This document shows positions 44,200 to 54,192 of a stretch of DNA of 64,000 nucleotides, one piece after another (the stretch's first letter is position 1; each line of letters opens with the position of its first letter). A model generated the notes under the pieces. That model saw only the letters and a program-made list of their open reading frames with translations, ran no database searches and was not told the DNA's origin. Source of the stretch: Hypoxylon rubiginosum (Eukaryota > Ascomycota > Sordariomycetes > Xylariales > Hypoxylaceae); the NCBI GenBank assembly GCA_902806565.1, contig CADCXA010000044.1, positions 496,001 through 560,000 on the forward strand. Reading direction: 5' to 3'. A program made the translations under genes and the position numbers.

Positions 44200-45771
44200 C
44201 TAAGCTCCGTGACCATAACGAGCGAACCACGGGTGCTCCAGAATAGTCTCAGCGTCTGGGCGCTCGTCGAGGTCGTAGTTGAACATCGGGCGCAGCAGGT
44301 CGGTCAGCTGAAGGACTTCGTCTCGTGGCATGCAGTACTCTCGCTTCTCCGACGCGCCAAACCCTCCTATCTCCCTCTTCTCACCAACCGACGCGTTAAG
44401 AATATCGGTGAACCCGGTTCTCCGATGCTTCACCTCCATCACTTTCTGAATCTCCCTCTCGTTCCACATAAGGTAGCACTTGGCCATCTCCGGATCTATA
44501 GGTATTTTAGGCCAGGAGCTATAAGAGGATTGCGTGGAAGCATCGTCATCCTCAGAATCGTCACACTCTGGTTCATCCGCGGTATCCTCTTTGTACAATT
44601 TGTCCCAGGCTTGTCGATATTGTTCCGGTAGAGGACCCAAGTAAAGTTCCATGCTGCTAATGGCATCTCGGGCAGTACCCCCAAATGACTTGCCCGTTTG
44701 GAGACACAAGATGCTGCATGCAAGAGACCAGACATCACTGCTTAGACTGGGCTGGCCTTGGAACAGCAGCTCCGGAGCAGCATAGGAAGCTGGGGCACCC
44801 ACAACCTCCTTCGGTGGATCCGAAATATCGAATGCGACTCCGAAGTCGATAACCGCAATGTCGTCCTCGATGATCCAATCTTGTAGTCTGCGCATATCTG
44901 CTGTTCGTATGGCATACCGCGGGGCGTTCGGTCTAGGGTCGCCTCCTTCAATGCTCGATATCGAGGAGTAGTACTCGCTCGAGAATGGGCTGCCGAGTAG
45001 TCGCCAGATTTGATGCTTGTTTAGGGAGTCTATGCTGTGCATTCGATGGAGTATGTTTGACGGCCGGAAGTCATTGTGGCATATGCCTTTGTCGTGTAGA
45101 TGGTGCATCGCTTCAGCCATTCGGCGACAAAGTTTGTGAACAGCAGCAAAGTCCGTCCCCAAGTGGCGTATCGCAGAGATGTCGGGCCCGAGGACCGGCA
45201 GAACAAGGGCGATGTGTCGGCCGTTTGGTCCGTCAATCCAAAAGTGCCTCTCAGGAAGCACTGTGAAAGGTGAATCTCCAAGGGTGGTACGTAACGTAAG
45301 CTCGGGACATGCTTCGGATGACACTTCGGCGGTGACAATCTTGACTGCATTCCAGCGTTTCGCTTGGATATCTCGACATAACCAGACTGTCGCAAAGCCG
45401 CCAAATCCTAGCTTATGGGCGACGTCGTACCTTCCGTCAAGGATGTCACCAATGTGAATAGGATGGTAGCCGCCGGGTCGATACATCTCGAACTCTTCTG
45501 CGTGAATTCCATTAAGTGCCAAGTCTAGAGACTGGCCTGGGTACTGATAGGCTGGTTGGAGGTATCGTCGAGGGTGTCGAGTCGTCTCAGGCACGTCGGT
45601 TGTGTGTATCTTTCTCGTCGCTTCATCCTCCTCGCGTGCTTGGCTTTCTTGCGCCTTTACAGCTGAATCGTTGGTCGTCCCGAGATCCATTCTTGTCGCG
45701 TCTATGTCATGAGGCTCACTCTTCTCCAGTTCTGGGGTATGCGAGTAGAGAGAGTCACCAGTTGTTGCCAT
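44200..45771 (-). CDS. SRPK-like protein kinase with atypical HND catalytic loop
   Basis: 523 aa from the ATG at 45771 (MATTGDSLYSHTPELE); the frame is open to 45807. The N-terminal about 90 residues are acidic and charged. The kinase starts at YRPGGYHPIHIGDILDGRY, the fungal SRPK-type entry, with the glycine loop LGFGGFATVWLCRD and AVKIV. The catalytic loop reads GICHNDFRPSNIL, with Asn in place of the Arg of HRD and Arg where Lys is usual. The DFG site is VIDFGVAF, followed by SYAAPELLF and SDVWSLAC. A long acidic insert (ECDDSEDDDASTQ) precedes the last helices, ending ILEHPWFARYGHG. All catalytic acids are present, so activity is possible but altered. Substrates (SR proteins or others) are inferred only from the family. 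Confidence 0.75.
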   Translation of the reverse strand: MATTGDSLYSHTPELEKSEPHDIDATRMDLGTTNDSAVKAQESQAREEDEATRKIHTTDVPETTRHPRRYLQPAYQYPGQSLDLALNGIHAEEFEMYRPGGYHPIHIGDILDGRYDVAHKLGFGGFATVWLCRDIQAKRWNAVKIVTAEVSSEACPELTLRTTLGDSPFTVLPERHFWIDGPNGRHIALVLPVLGPDISAIRHLGTDFAAVHKLCRRMAEAMHHLHDKGICHNDFRPSNILHRMHSIDSLNKHQIWRLLGSPFSSEYYSSISSIEGGDPRPNAPRYAIRTADMRRLQDWIIEDDIAVIDFGVAFDISDPPKEVVGAPASYAAPELLFQGQPSLSSDVWSLACSILCLQTGKSFGGTARDAISSMELYLGPLPEQYRQAWDKLYKEDTADEPECDDSEDDDASTQSSYSSWPKIPIDPEMAKCYLMWNEREIQKVMEVKHRRTGFTDILNASVGEKREIGGFGASEKREYCMPRDEVLQLTDLLRPMFNYDLDERPDAETILEHPWFARYGHGA

Positions 45772-46954
45772 CTTGTATATCATTAGCCCTATCCTCATCA
45801 ACTCCAAACGTTTTTCTTACCATGATAGGATGTTGATGTCGCGTAGAAGAGTGTCTGTGGTTGTGTATTTTGGAGGTGCGAGGACTAAGGAACTTGGTTC
45901 TCAAAATTTTGCTTGACTCGCGAGATGTATGTAATATGACTTGGTGTACAGTAAGGGATTTGATGGAAAAAGATGGATAGTGGGGAAGGTCAAATTGAGA
46001 AACAGGTGTAAAGATTTATGTTGATGCCAACTGCTTCCCGGGGTTGCCTAAGCAATGCTGGTACTTAGGTAGTCACCTGGATGACCAAACAAGTTTGTGC
46101 GATTACAATGGCAGGAGCCATTGCACTTGCAATGACTTAGATGACACAATGCAAACACATAAAACACCTTGACTTTGTTCGTCAATCCAACAACGCATAA
46201 AGGCCTACTCAAGCTGTCCCTTGTCCCATAGCTGTTCCTTGTCCCATGACTATCCCATGATATCAGCTGAACCTGGCAGCTATATTGGAACTATATACTC
46301 TTACGTGTGAGACACACTAGGCATTGTATAATGGCATTTAATTAGTTTCAGCCATATATAGTCCAATATAAAAACAACAATTGCCGTATCGTAATACGAT
46401 TAATGTCTGATTAGATCGTGGCGTGAGAGATGTCGAAGACGCCTCGATAGTATGTTAATCACCACTACTCTAGTAACCTACTGTAGTCTTGGCTTAGGGT
46501 AGTCTTGGCTATTGTTCTCGACCACTGAAAATTAGCCTTATCTCCGTGCTTCTTGGTACCTGCCTTCGAGTCGGTGTTTGCGCCGAAGCACAGGGCCACA
46601 ATGGGAGTGACTGGGCTAGAGCAGCCTATTGACCTAAGGCTAACTCAATGTCTGTGTCGGAAAAAACCCTTAGCCTTATCTGTACGAGTTGTAACAATGG
46701 AGTCAAGTAGTTGGGGAGCATCACAAATGATAGTTGCTGGGAAAGGTCCTCAAATCCTACATTACTTTGCTGGTCCTTTGCTCTTTTAAGGGATTTGCCT
46801 TTCTCGACCCATCCTACGCAGCAAGGTCTTTACTACCACATGAACCAAACAGCAGTCATCTTTCCTCTTCGTAACCGAGTATTTGCAAGCCCCAAGTACC
46901 ATATCCTACAGCAGTCTTGTCATTAACTCGACCTATCCTACTCACCAGAGCAAT
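45772..46954. other. Divergent intergenic region
   Basis: 1.2 kb between the SRPK-like kinase and the 199-aa gene start. No gene is recognised. Confidence 0.45.
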
Positions 46955-47673
46955 ATGCCGAAGCCAGCATTCGTGTATAACGTCCTCTGGGCCCCTGGCG
47001 TAAAGCCTGGCTCTGGTCGTCCACTTCGGGACGAGTGGAAAGTAGTTGATCCGGATAGGATGGAGGGACAAGGCACCTTAGACAACCCGAAGGTATGATA
47101 ATGCTTTCTCCTTCGAACCTACTATCCTTTCAAAGACCCTTAGCTGACTCAACATATCATAGATCTATTACGTGTTTGACCATATCGAGTATGAGCCAAA
47201 GATTATCAGACACACCAAACGTATCGCGGTAGACGTGGCGAAGGATGTCAAGTGCTCCCATATTTGGATTCGGTAAACCATCCCCCCTGCTAGACGTTAA
47301 GGATTTTCTAATATCGTCCAGAGGCTTCGCTCACAAGTTCACCAAGTCCGTTTCCAAGACCGGCGTCAAGGTTATCGAGCATGATCACGATCACATCACC
47401 GTCGCTTACGGCAACAAGGACTCGAAGGTTCTTTGGGAGGGCCACCTCTACATCAAGCGCTTCCCGGACGGCTCGAACGCCCCTAAGGCGCTTGTGGACT
47501 CGAAGGACTTGCCAGTGCCCAACCCTTGGCTCCACGCGTCGTGCAAGCTGCCTTACAACAACCTGCCGAAGGATTATCCTTACACCTTTTGCCTCGCGCC
47601 TGGTCGGATGAGAGTCTCGATTTTGCCGGCTCCACACTATCACACAGAGCCTAAAGGATCACATAAGTTGTGA
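46955..47673 (+). CDS. Uncharacterised 199-aa fungal protein
   Basis: Three exons (46955-47092, 47163-47272, 47322-47673) join in frame to 199 aa beginning MPKPAFVYNVLWAPG. The frame, the clean GT-AG introns and an even residue mix support a real gene. The sequence mixes Tyr/His/Pro-rich segments (YYVFDHIEYEPK, EHDHDHITVAYGN) with FCLAPGRMRVSILPAP near the C-terminus. No signal peptide, membrane segment or catalytic motif is obvious, and I do not recognise the family. The His/Asp cluster HDHDH near the middle could bind metal, which is only a guess. Confidence 0.65.
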
Positions 47674-48944
47674 TCGAAGGAGGATGATATCGGAGAGGTG
47701 GACTCAAGGTGACTTGCCCGTGCGCATATCCCTCGAGGATCGTTATTCGTGGAGTTCTCGGGAGCGGATGGCGTTCAACAATTCAGCAATCTTGTGTGCG
47801 CCTAAGAAACGAAACACTTCCGATATGGCCGAATCTACTACCGGAAATATCACTTCAGGCTATGGGAATATCTCTGGTTCAATCATTGGCTTAGAATAGT
47901 CTAAGCTACTGTATACTAGCATACTTCCTTTTCTATTATGACAAATTCCTAAACGTTAAACCCGACTAATGTACCGCTTAACTAGCATTACAGGATGTGC
48001 TGATGTTCAGAAAGCAAAGGGCTACCCACTAGGAATACTAACAATGAGAGATGTAGGTAAGATATAGGTTGGCTAATGTTCTTATATCCCTTACTCATTA
48101 ATATTAATGAACCACATGGAGATGGCGAAGAGGTCGTGGTATATTTGTTACATACGTCGGTCCCAGATGTAGCTGTAAGTACGAGAAAAGAACGTATCCG
48201 CCATTTAATCTCGTGTAAAATAAGCGTTAAGAGTTGCTACATTTTATAGGTAAGAAAAGCTCCCGTTACGCTATGTGCCTTAATGGAAGAATATGAATTC
48301 TATTAGAAAAATTGGAAGCTAATAGGTATAAAAGTGAGTTACGCTCTTCCTTGACGTTACTTTACAGATTATATGCATATATATCATATAGGACTGCCTC
48401 ACGGTACATCTCTATCCCCCAAGTCACGTCCTTCCTAAGGGATGGCATGCAGCGTCAAAGTGGATAATAAGTGGGTGCCTAGGTACCTGGGTAGGCTGTA
48501 TGATTTGATATAGAAATTAATTAATGTATCGAACTTTTTGGTATCAACCAGGTCGACCGCATCCTATCTACCTAAAGATCCGGAAACGGGACTCTGTGCG
48601 GGTGACCGCCCGTGGTATCTCAGAAAGCGCGCGATATCCGCAACATCATAAATCATGTAATATGCCATGAACGCCTTATCTCTTCTCCCGCCTCTTCAAG
48701 AGCGGGTATGTGCATGCGAACTGTGCCTGTCATCATACCATGGCAGTCGTACTTCGATGACAAGACTGGCATCATCTCACTAAAGCATCGTGGAAGTTCG
48801 CGACGGTTCATGATGCCATTGTCAGAAAGGAGGCTGATTACAAGATCGAGGGTCAAACCCTGACCACGAAAGTGGCGCAAATTTTTTTTTAATATTGGAC
48901 ACCGCGAATAGGATCGGCTAGAAATTCAAGAAACACTCTTATGC
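47674..48944. other. Intergenic region without a recognised gene
   Basis: 1.3 kb between converging genes. Short frames on both strands (for example around 48612-48880) lack family features. Confidence 0.45.
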
Positions 48945-50732
48945 TTAACGTCTCATACCAGTAATAGTGGGAACGGGGATAGGAGTTAGCTTGCTCGGGG
49001 GTGCCGATGACTTCTGCTTGTTTTTCTTCTCTTTGTCCTTTTTCGCCGACTTCGTCTTATCCTTGCTCGAAGGGGTCGAGGCTTTCGAGGGGGTACCGTT
49101 GGACGCTAAAGCTGGGATCGGGGGCCGGATGGGAGTTTCCTTGGTGCTCGATACCTTCGAGGCGCTGGATTTGGCAGTCTTCGCTCTCTTGGCAGATTTC
49201 TCAGAAAGCTGAGAAGATTGAGCCGGAGTAGACTTATCTCCCTCGTCTGCAGGATGCTTTCGCTTGAGCTGTCCATTGGTAGCACTCAACTTCTTAGACC
49301 CCTTAGAGTGCGTAGGGGTAGCGTGCGGCTGAGACGTGGATACCTCAGCCGTATCTTGGTCAGAGTCGATTTCTGATTCGTCCTCCTTGTCTGCCTCGGC
49401 TGCCGGAGTGGGGAGAAAGTTCATCGACTGGACCGGCGGCGGCGTGGGGGTGGGAACACCGATAGGGGTGAAACGAGGTTTCAGATTCTGGGGTTGTTGT
49501 CGGATCGGCTTTGGTATGGGCGTATACTCGGTAGTGGCGGTAGCGCTATTAGCGCCACCAGGCCCGAACTTGGCTATGCGACGGATGTGCACGGTAGAAT
49601 CGAATCCACCATTCACTTCAGTCTGTTAGTTACTATCCTGGAGAAATATCAAAAAGACTATAACTTACGAATGGTGTAGTTATCTCCGGCAGGAGACGGA
49701 ATGAGCAGTTGTATCTGCGTGTTGGTAGCCTCCGATTCACGAAATACACCATATCCATCCCCGTTATGCTCTAATAAAGCATCACCGGTTACCGCCTTGT
49801 TTAAATTGATCTCCATATCCTTCAAAACGGTAATAGGTAGTGATGCTGGCGCGGTGAAATACCACACCTGCTTGCCGTCCAAATTGGCCTTCTTGAAAAA
49901 GTCGGCGACTTCTTTACCCGGGTTATCAGACGAAGCCTTGCGTAGAACGAAGTTGGAATTGTTGAGCCAACGAGGACGAGGGCTGACGCTAGGGTGTTAG
50001 ATTATTTGGCCACGAGACATAACAGAGCCAGGGAACTTACACCTGGGAAGCCTCAGCTTCAGCAGCGGACTGGCCATTTACTCTGGATACAGCTGTCTCT
50101 TCGCCGTCAACATCCATCGCACTTTCCTGCCCATCGCTAGACTTTTCGGCAGAACCAGAACCAGATTCAATCTCGCTAGCTGCGTCACTCGACTCAGATT
50201 CAGATCCAGCCTCATCAGATTGTTGCAAACTAGCCTCCTCAGCCTCACTCTCGCTAGAAGCCTCGCTAGAAGCATCGCTACTAGAATCACTAGTAGAATC
50301 GCTCTCGTGCGCGACCGCGTCCTTGCTACTCTTCTTCTGGGAAGCACTCTGGGGTTCTTCTCCGCTGAGGCTCGTCTTAGATTGCTCGGCATCGGACTCA
50401 TCGGGGCTAGTAGTCGTAGTTTTGGTGGACGATTTAGCTGAGGTAGGCTTCGTAGGCTTCGTAGGGACCGTCTTGGCTTTCACTTTCTCGGAAGCCTTGC
50501 GCTTGCTCGCTTGTTTTGCTGTGAGTGCGCTTCGAGCAGTCACGATATCGAAGTCTTCGTTAACAGAGCTTTCACTGCTACTGCTGCTACCGTCGCTGTC
50601 GCTACTGGTGTCCTTGGCAAACGTCTGGCTGTTGGTTTCAATCGGCTTGTTCTGTGCGGCTTTCTGGTCGCGGACTTTGGTGGCCATGTTGTTCAGCGAC
50701 CCTACGGGCGCTCGAGATCGAAGTTTTCCCAT
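48945..50732 (-). CDS. RPA34: RNA polymerase I subunit Rpa34 (A34.5)-like
   Basis: Three exons (50732-50041, 49988-49669, 49615-48945) splice in frame to 560 aa; the longer frame to 50849 starts with TTG, so the ATG at 50732 (MGKLRSRAPVGSLNN) is used. The first 230 residues are Ser/Asp/Glu-rich and look like a nucleolar acidic tract. The folded core (about 236-340) reads PRPRWLNNSNFVLRK, then LDGKQVWYFTAPASLPITVL, which fits the dimerisation domain of Pol I subunit A34.5. The C-terminal 200 residues are Lys/Ser/Pro-rich and basic (KKDKEKKNKQKSS), as in the DNA-binding tail. In the established complex it pairs with Rpa49 in the nucleolus. The length is above that of the yeast protein. The head-to-head neighbour is GRC3, another rRNA-biogenesis gene. 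Confidence 0.7.
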
Positions 50733-51386
50733 CGTGAATGTCGGCACTGGACGGTGAACCGAGTTGCGAGACGGGACGTGCAAACGCAAAATGCGACGGC
50801 GTTTAGTATTTGTATTAGAAAAGTCTAGAGGTGTTCCCAAGCTTGCCAAATTTTTGAGAAAGCTTGAGAAGAAACGTTACGAATTGGCGGCGGTAAAAGT
50901 TGTGAGCGTCGTGAACTCTCGCACGCCAAAAACGTGAAAATTAAATGGCTGCATTAACTTGCGCTGAATTTTTTGGGAAGCTGCTAACGATAGTACCCTC
51001 GTACCTTCCTAGTAAATATAGCGGATCCGAGTAAGTTTCACAGTCGCGACTTTGGTCGCGGGGCTGGGGATGTGGGGCAGCCGAGAGCTTCAGAGCTTCA
51101 ACGGAGGATTATAAGTCCGATTCTTAAGGAAATCAAGGTACATTGGTACATAGGTACGTAGGTACGTACAATTTTTACACCAACTGGATGTATCTCTTCA
51201 ACATAGTCGACACGCCTCGGAACTTTTACACAACTTTGAGAAGTGATGGCATTAATATAGGGTAAAATGCCCACTAATAAGAGAAGGAAACTAGACACAG
51301 ATGAACCTCCTCAGGGTAAGCTTGGCTATTGAAATAACCATGAGAACAAGTTATACAGATTCATGATTGCTTACCTTTCGCTAGCC
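50733..51386. promoter_or_regulatory. Bidirectional promoter region RPA34 / GRC3
   Basis: About 650 bp between divergent start codons of two nucleolar rRNA genes. Specific sites were not assigned. Confidence 0.5.
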
Positions 51387-53735
51387 ATGAGCGCCTTTGC
51401 CCTTCGCAAAAGGCTTCTTAGCCAACAAGCTACATCTGCGCTACCTGAGTTAGACGTGGCTAAGGATTCCGATGTAATTCAATCTCCATCAGATGTTGCG
51501 GAGATCAGCAATTCTCAAAGACCGAAAAAGGCAAGGAGAGGCACCAAAACTCAATCAGCACCCAGCCGCGATAATGAACTTGATGTTGCTCTGAAGGGTT
51601 CAATACCGGAAGCATCATCGGCAAATGATCACGGACATGTCAATTCAAATGATATATTCCTAAGAAGCCCTTTACCTCCTACACCGGATGATAAAATCTC
51701 AGTCGAGCCGGTTAAGACTGTGCCTCACCAGCTTTCCATTTTCAAGCCGTCTAGGAGCAACTATCAAAAAGGAAAAGATGGGAGGCTAGTTTTGGGACTT
51801 TCCGACGCAGAGGTGTGTTTGCTTCATTCGTAATCAATTCAGAACCCCCAACTCATTGCAGTAGCGTTTAGTGATACTCGGTAACTATGGCATCCATGTC
51901 ACGTCAGGCGAAGTCACCATAAACGGTGCCACGCTGAGGGCTTCGGAGAAGATACACTGGGTGGACGCACCGCACTGCCATGCTCTTCCGGTCATTAGAT
52001 GCCCCGAAGCTGCGACGTTGGAATTGCTTCCTCGTCCGAGTATCGCAGGTCTGAGAAGTTTGGCCAATCTCTCGCCTCAGTTAAGGAGACTTTGGAATGA
52101 AGGCATAACTCCTTCGAATGAGAACGCTGCTTCATCTGATCCAATGTTTCAAATAGTAAGTATCCCCTATATTTCCATTATAAAGCATAAGCATACAGCT
52201 AACAGTATCTGTAGCTATACACTACGGCGGACGGTCCGAAAAGGACGGCGTTGCAGAATCTCGTCTCGCCTCCCGAATGGAACCGGGATATTGCCAAATT
52301 GGTCAAGAATTCCCAGTCGAAGCCATGTTCCGTGATGATAACCGGACCTAAGTCTTCGGGGAAATCTACCCTTGGCAAAATCCTCGCGAACCGACTCATT
52401 ACAGACCGATCGAGTGACTCCAAACGTAGAGTGCATCGCGAGGTGGCTGTGCTTGACCTTGATCCAGGACAGCCTGAGTACTGTGTTGCTGGCCAAATTG
52501 CCCTTGTGCGGCTAACCGGGCCTGTGCTTGGCCCATCGTTTTGCCGTCCTCTCGGTAGCTCAGAAGTACAAATTGTGCGCTCCCATGCGTTGGCGTCTAT
52601 TTCTCCTGCTTCGGACCCCGAACTGTACTTGGAGGCTGCTATGGACCTTATGACGCGTTATCGGAATACCCTAGGGAGCTATCCTCTGGTGATCAACACT
52701 CCCGGGTGGATCCAAGGTACGGGATTGGACTTGCTAACATCCCTCATCGGTAGCTTGCGGCCCACCGAAGTAGTATACATGTCCGAGTCTGGCCCTGCTG
52801 AAGCGGTTGAAGCACTTCAGGAAGCCTGCAAGATCTCTGGCTTCTCTGCACTTCCGTCTCAAGCTTCCCAGCTTACTTCAAGGACAGCGGCGCATTTCCG
52901 TTCAATGCAGACCATGTCATATTTCCACGCCGAGACAGTCGAGTCGTCAATTCGGTGGAACGCGAGTCCGTTAACAACGGTACCTCCTTGGCAAGTTAGC
53001 TATTTAGGACCGAATCGTGGCATATTGGGAGTTATGTGCTACGATTATCAAGCGCCCCTCGATCTGTTAGCGGATGCGCTCAACGGCACGGTTGTCGCAA
53101 TTGTGGGGATCGAAAGCACCAAAGCATTTCGATGTTCGGCAGAGGATGCGGAGGTATCCATGGAACAAAATAATGACGATGCGGCCGGTTATATGATGGA
53201 TATCGATAATAACGACGTTAGGCCCCAAGGATCGGTGTCATCATTCACGAGTTTGGCTGAGAAAATCATCAAAACCACACCCGAGGGCATCCCGGTTATT
53301 AACACCGCAGATGGAACTACCCTCGATCCGAGATATTCTCATTCTATCGGCTTGGCTCTCGTCCGAGGTATCGATGTCGAAAACGGGGCCCTACAGCTAC
53401 TAACGCCACTGCCGCTGGAGAGCATAGAAGCATTTCAAGCTGGGGGAGAAGAGATTGTGCTTGTTAGTGGCAAGTTCGATACGCCAAGCTGGGCTTACAC
53501 GGAGGAGCTATACTACCGAGCTGGCGGCGAAGGGGACGATGTGAATGATGCAGAGGAACCGGCAGAGATAATGGATGATGTGTCGGGTAGTGGGGGTGAC
53601 GACTTTACAAGAACCACTGATGCGACCACGATCCCATGGATAGAAGTTCTAGAGGGGAATCAAAAACGTGGCGCCGGGTCTAAGGTGTGGAGGGTGAGGC
53701 GAGACCTGGGTCGGGCCGCAAATGTTACCGACTAA
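51387..53735 (+). CDS. GRC3: Grc3/Nol9 polynucleotide 5'-hydroxyl kinase
   Basis: Three exons (51387-51812, 51865-52155, 52215-53735) give 745 aa from MSAFALRKRLLSQQ; an ATG at 51363 in frame is less likely. The order is: a disordered N-terminus; a beta-rich domain (LVILGNYGIHVTSGEVTING); the P-loop MITGPKSSGKSTLGK with Lys289; then VAVLDLDPGQPEYCVAGQIAL (lid and Walker B-like region), VINTPGWIQGTGLDLLTSLI and a C-terminal beta domain containing IPWIEV. This is the Grc3/NOL9/Clp1-type kinase architecture. The established role is phosphorylation of 5'-OH RNA ends in ITS2 pre-rRNA processing together with Las1 in the nucleolus. The catalytic P-loop is intact. Confidence 0.9.
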
Positions 53736-54192
53736 GGTAAGACCTGTCTAACCCTACGATCCCATTCGCCGGATCCCAATTGGAACTGGTGGGTTTGGGG
53801 GCGATATGCAGGATATAGGATATGCAGGAACAGAGCCCATGCATACATAAGTTATACACATCCATGCACAGCTCAGGACACACCCTTCAATTGGAACGAA
53901 TCTGCAGCGAGCTCCGTCATTGGTACAGGGTTGCCTCTTTTTACACACCCCCTTGCACACCCACTCCCCGATTAGAGTACATGCATGATGCGGATCGCCA
54001 AGATGTACATCTGCAAATGCCCGCAATGCCCGCCAGCCCTGTAGGGAGAATGGGGGTACGATAGAGGCTTTTATTCTATTTTAGCCTCGTGTATCGAGGC
54101 ACCACAAATATCAAGTAAATGTAGTACATGATGTAATTCTACTAAGGTGTAGGTACGATGTACCGAACCTGGATACGAATACACACCCCAAA
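53736..54192. other. Intergenic region between convergent genes
   Basis: 457 bp; no gene seen. Probably the 3' UTRs of GRC3 and the GH67 gene. Confidence 0.5.

Noticed and set aside
48612..48880. Overlapping 75-83 codon frames on both strands
   Set aside because: No start context, homology or splice support.
50735..50849. Longer N-terminus for RPA34
   Set aside because: It would start with TTG; the ATG at 50732 is used.
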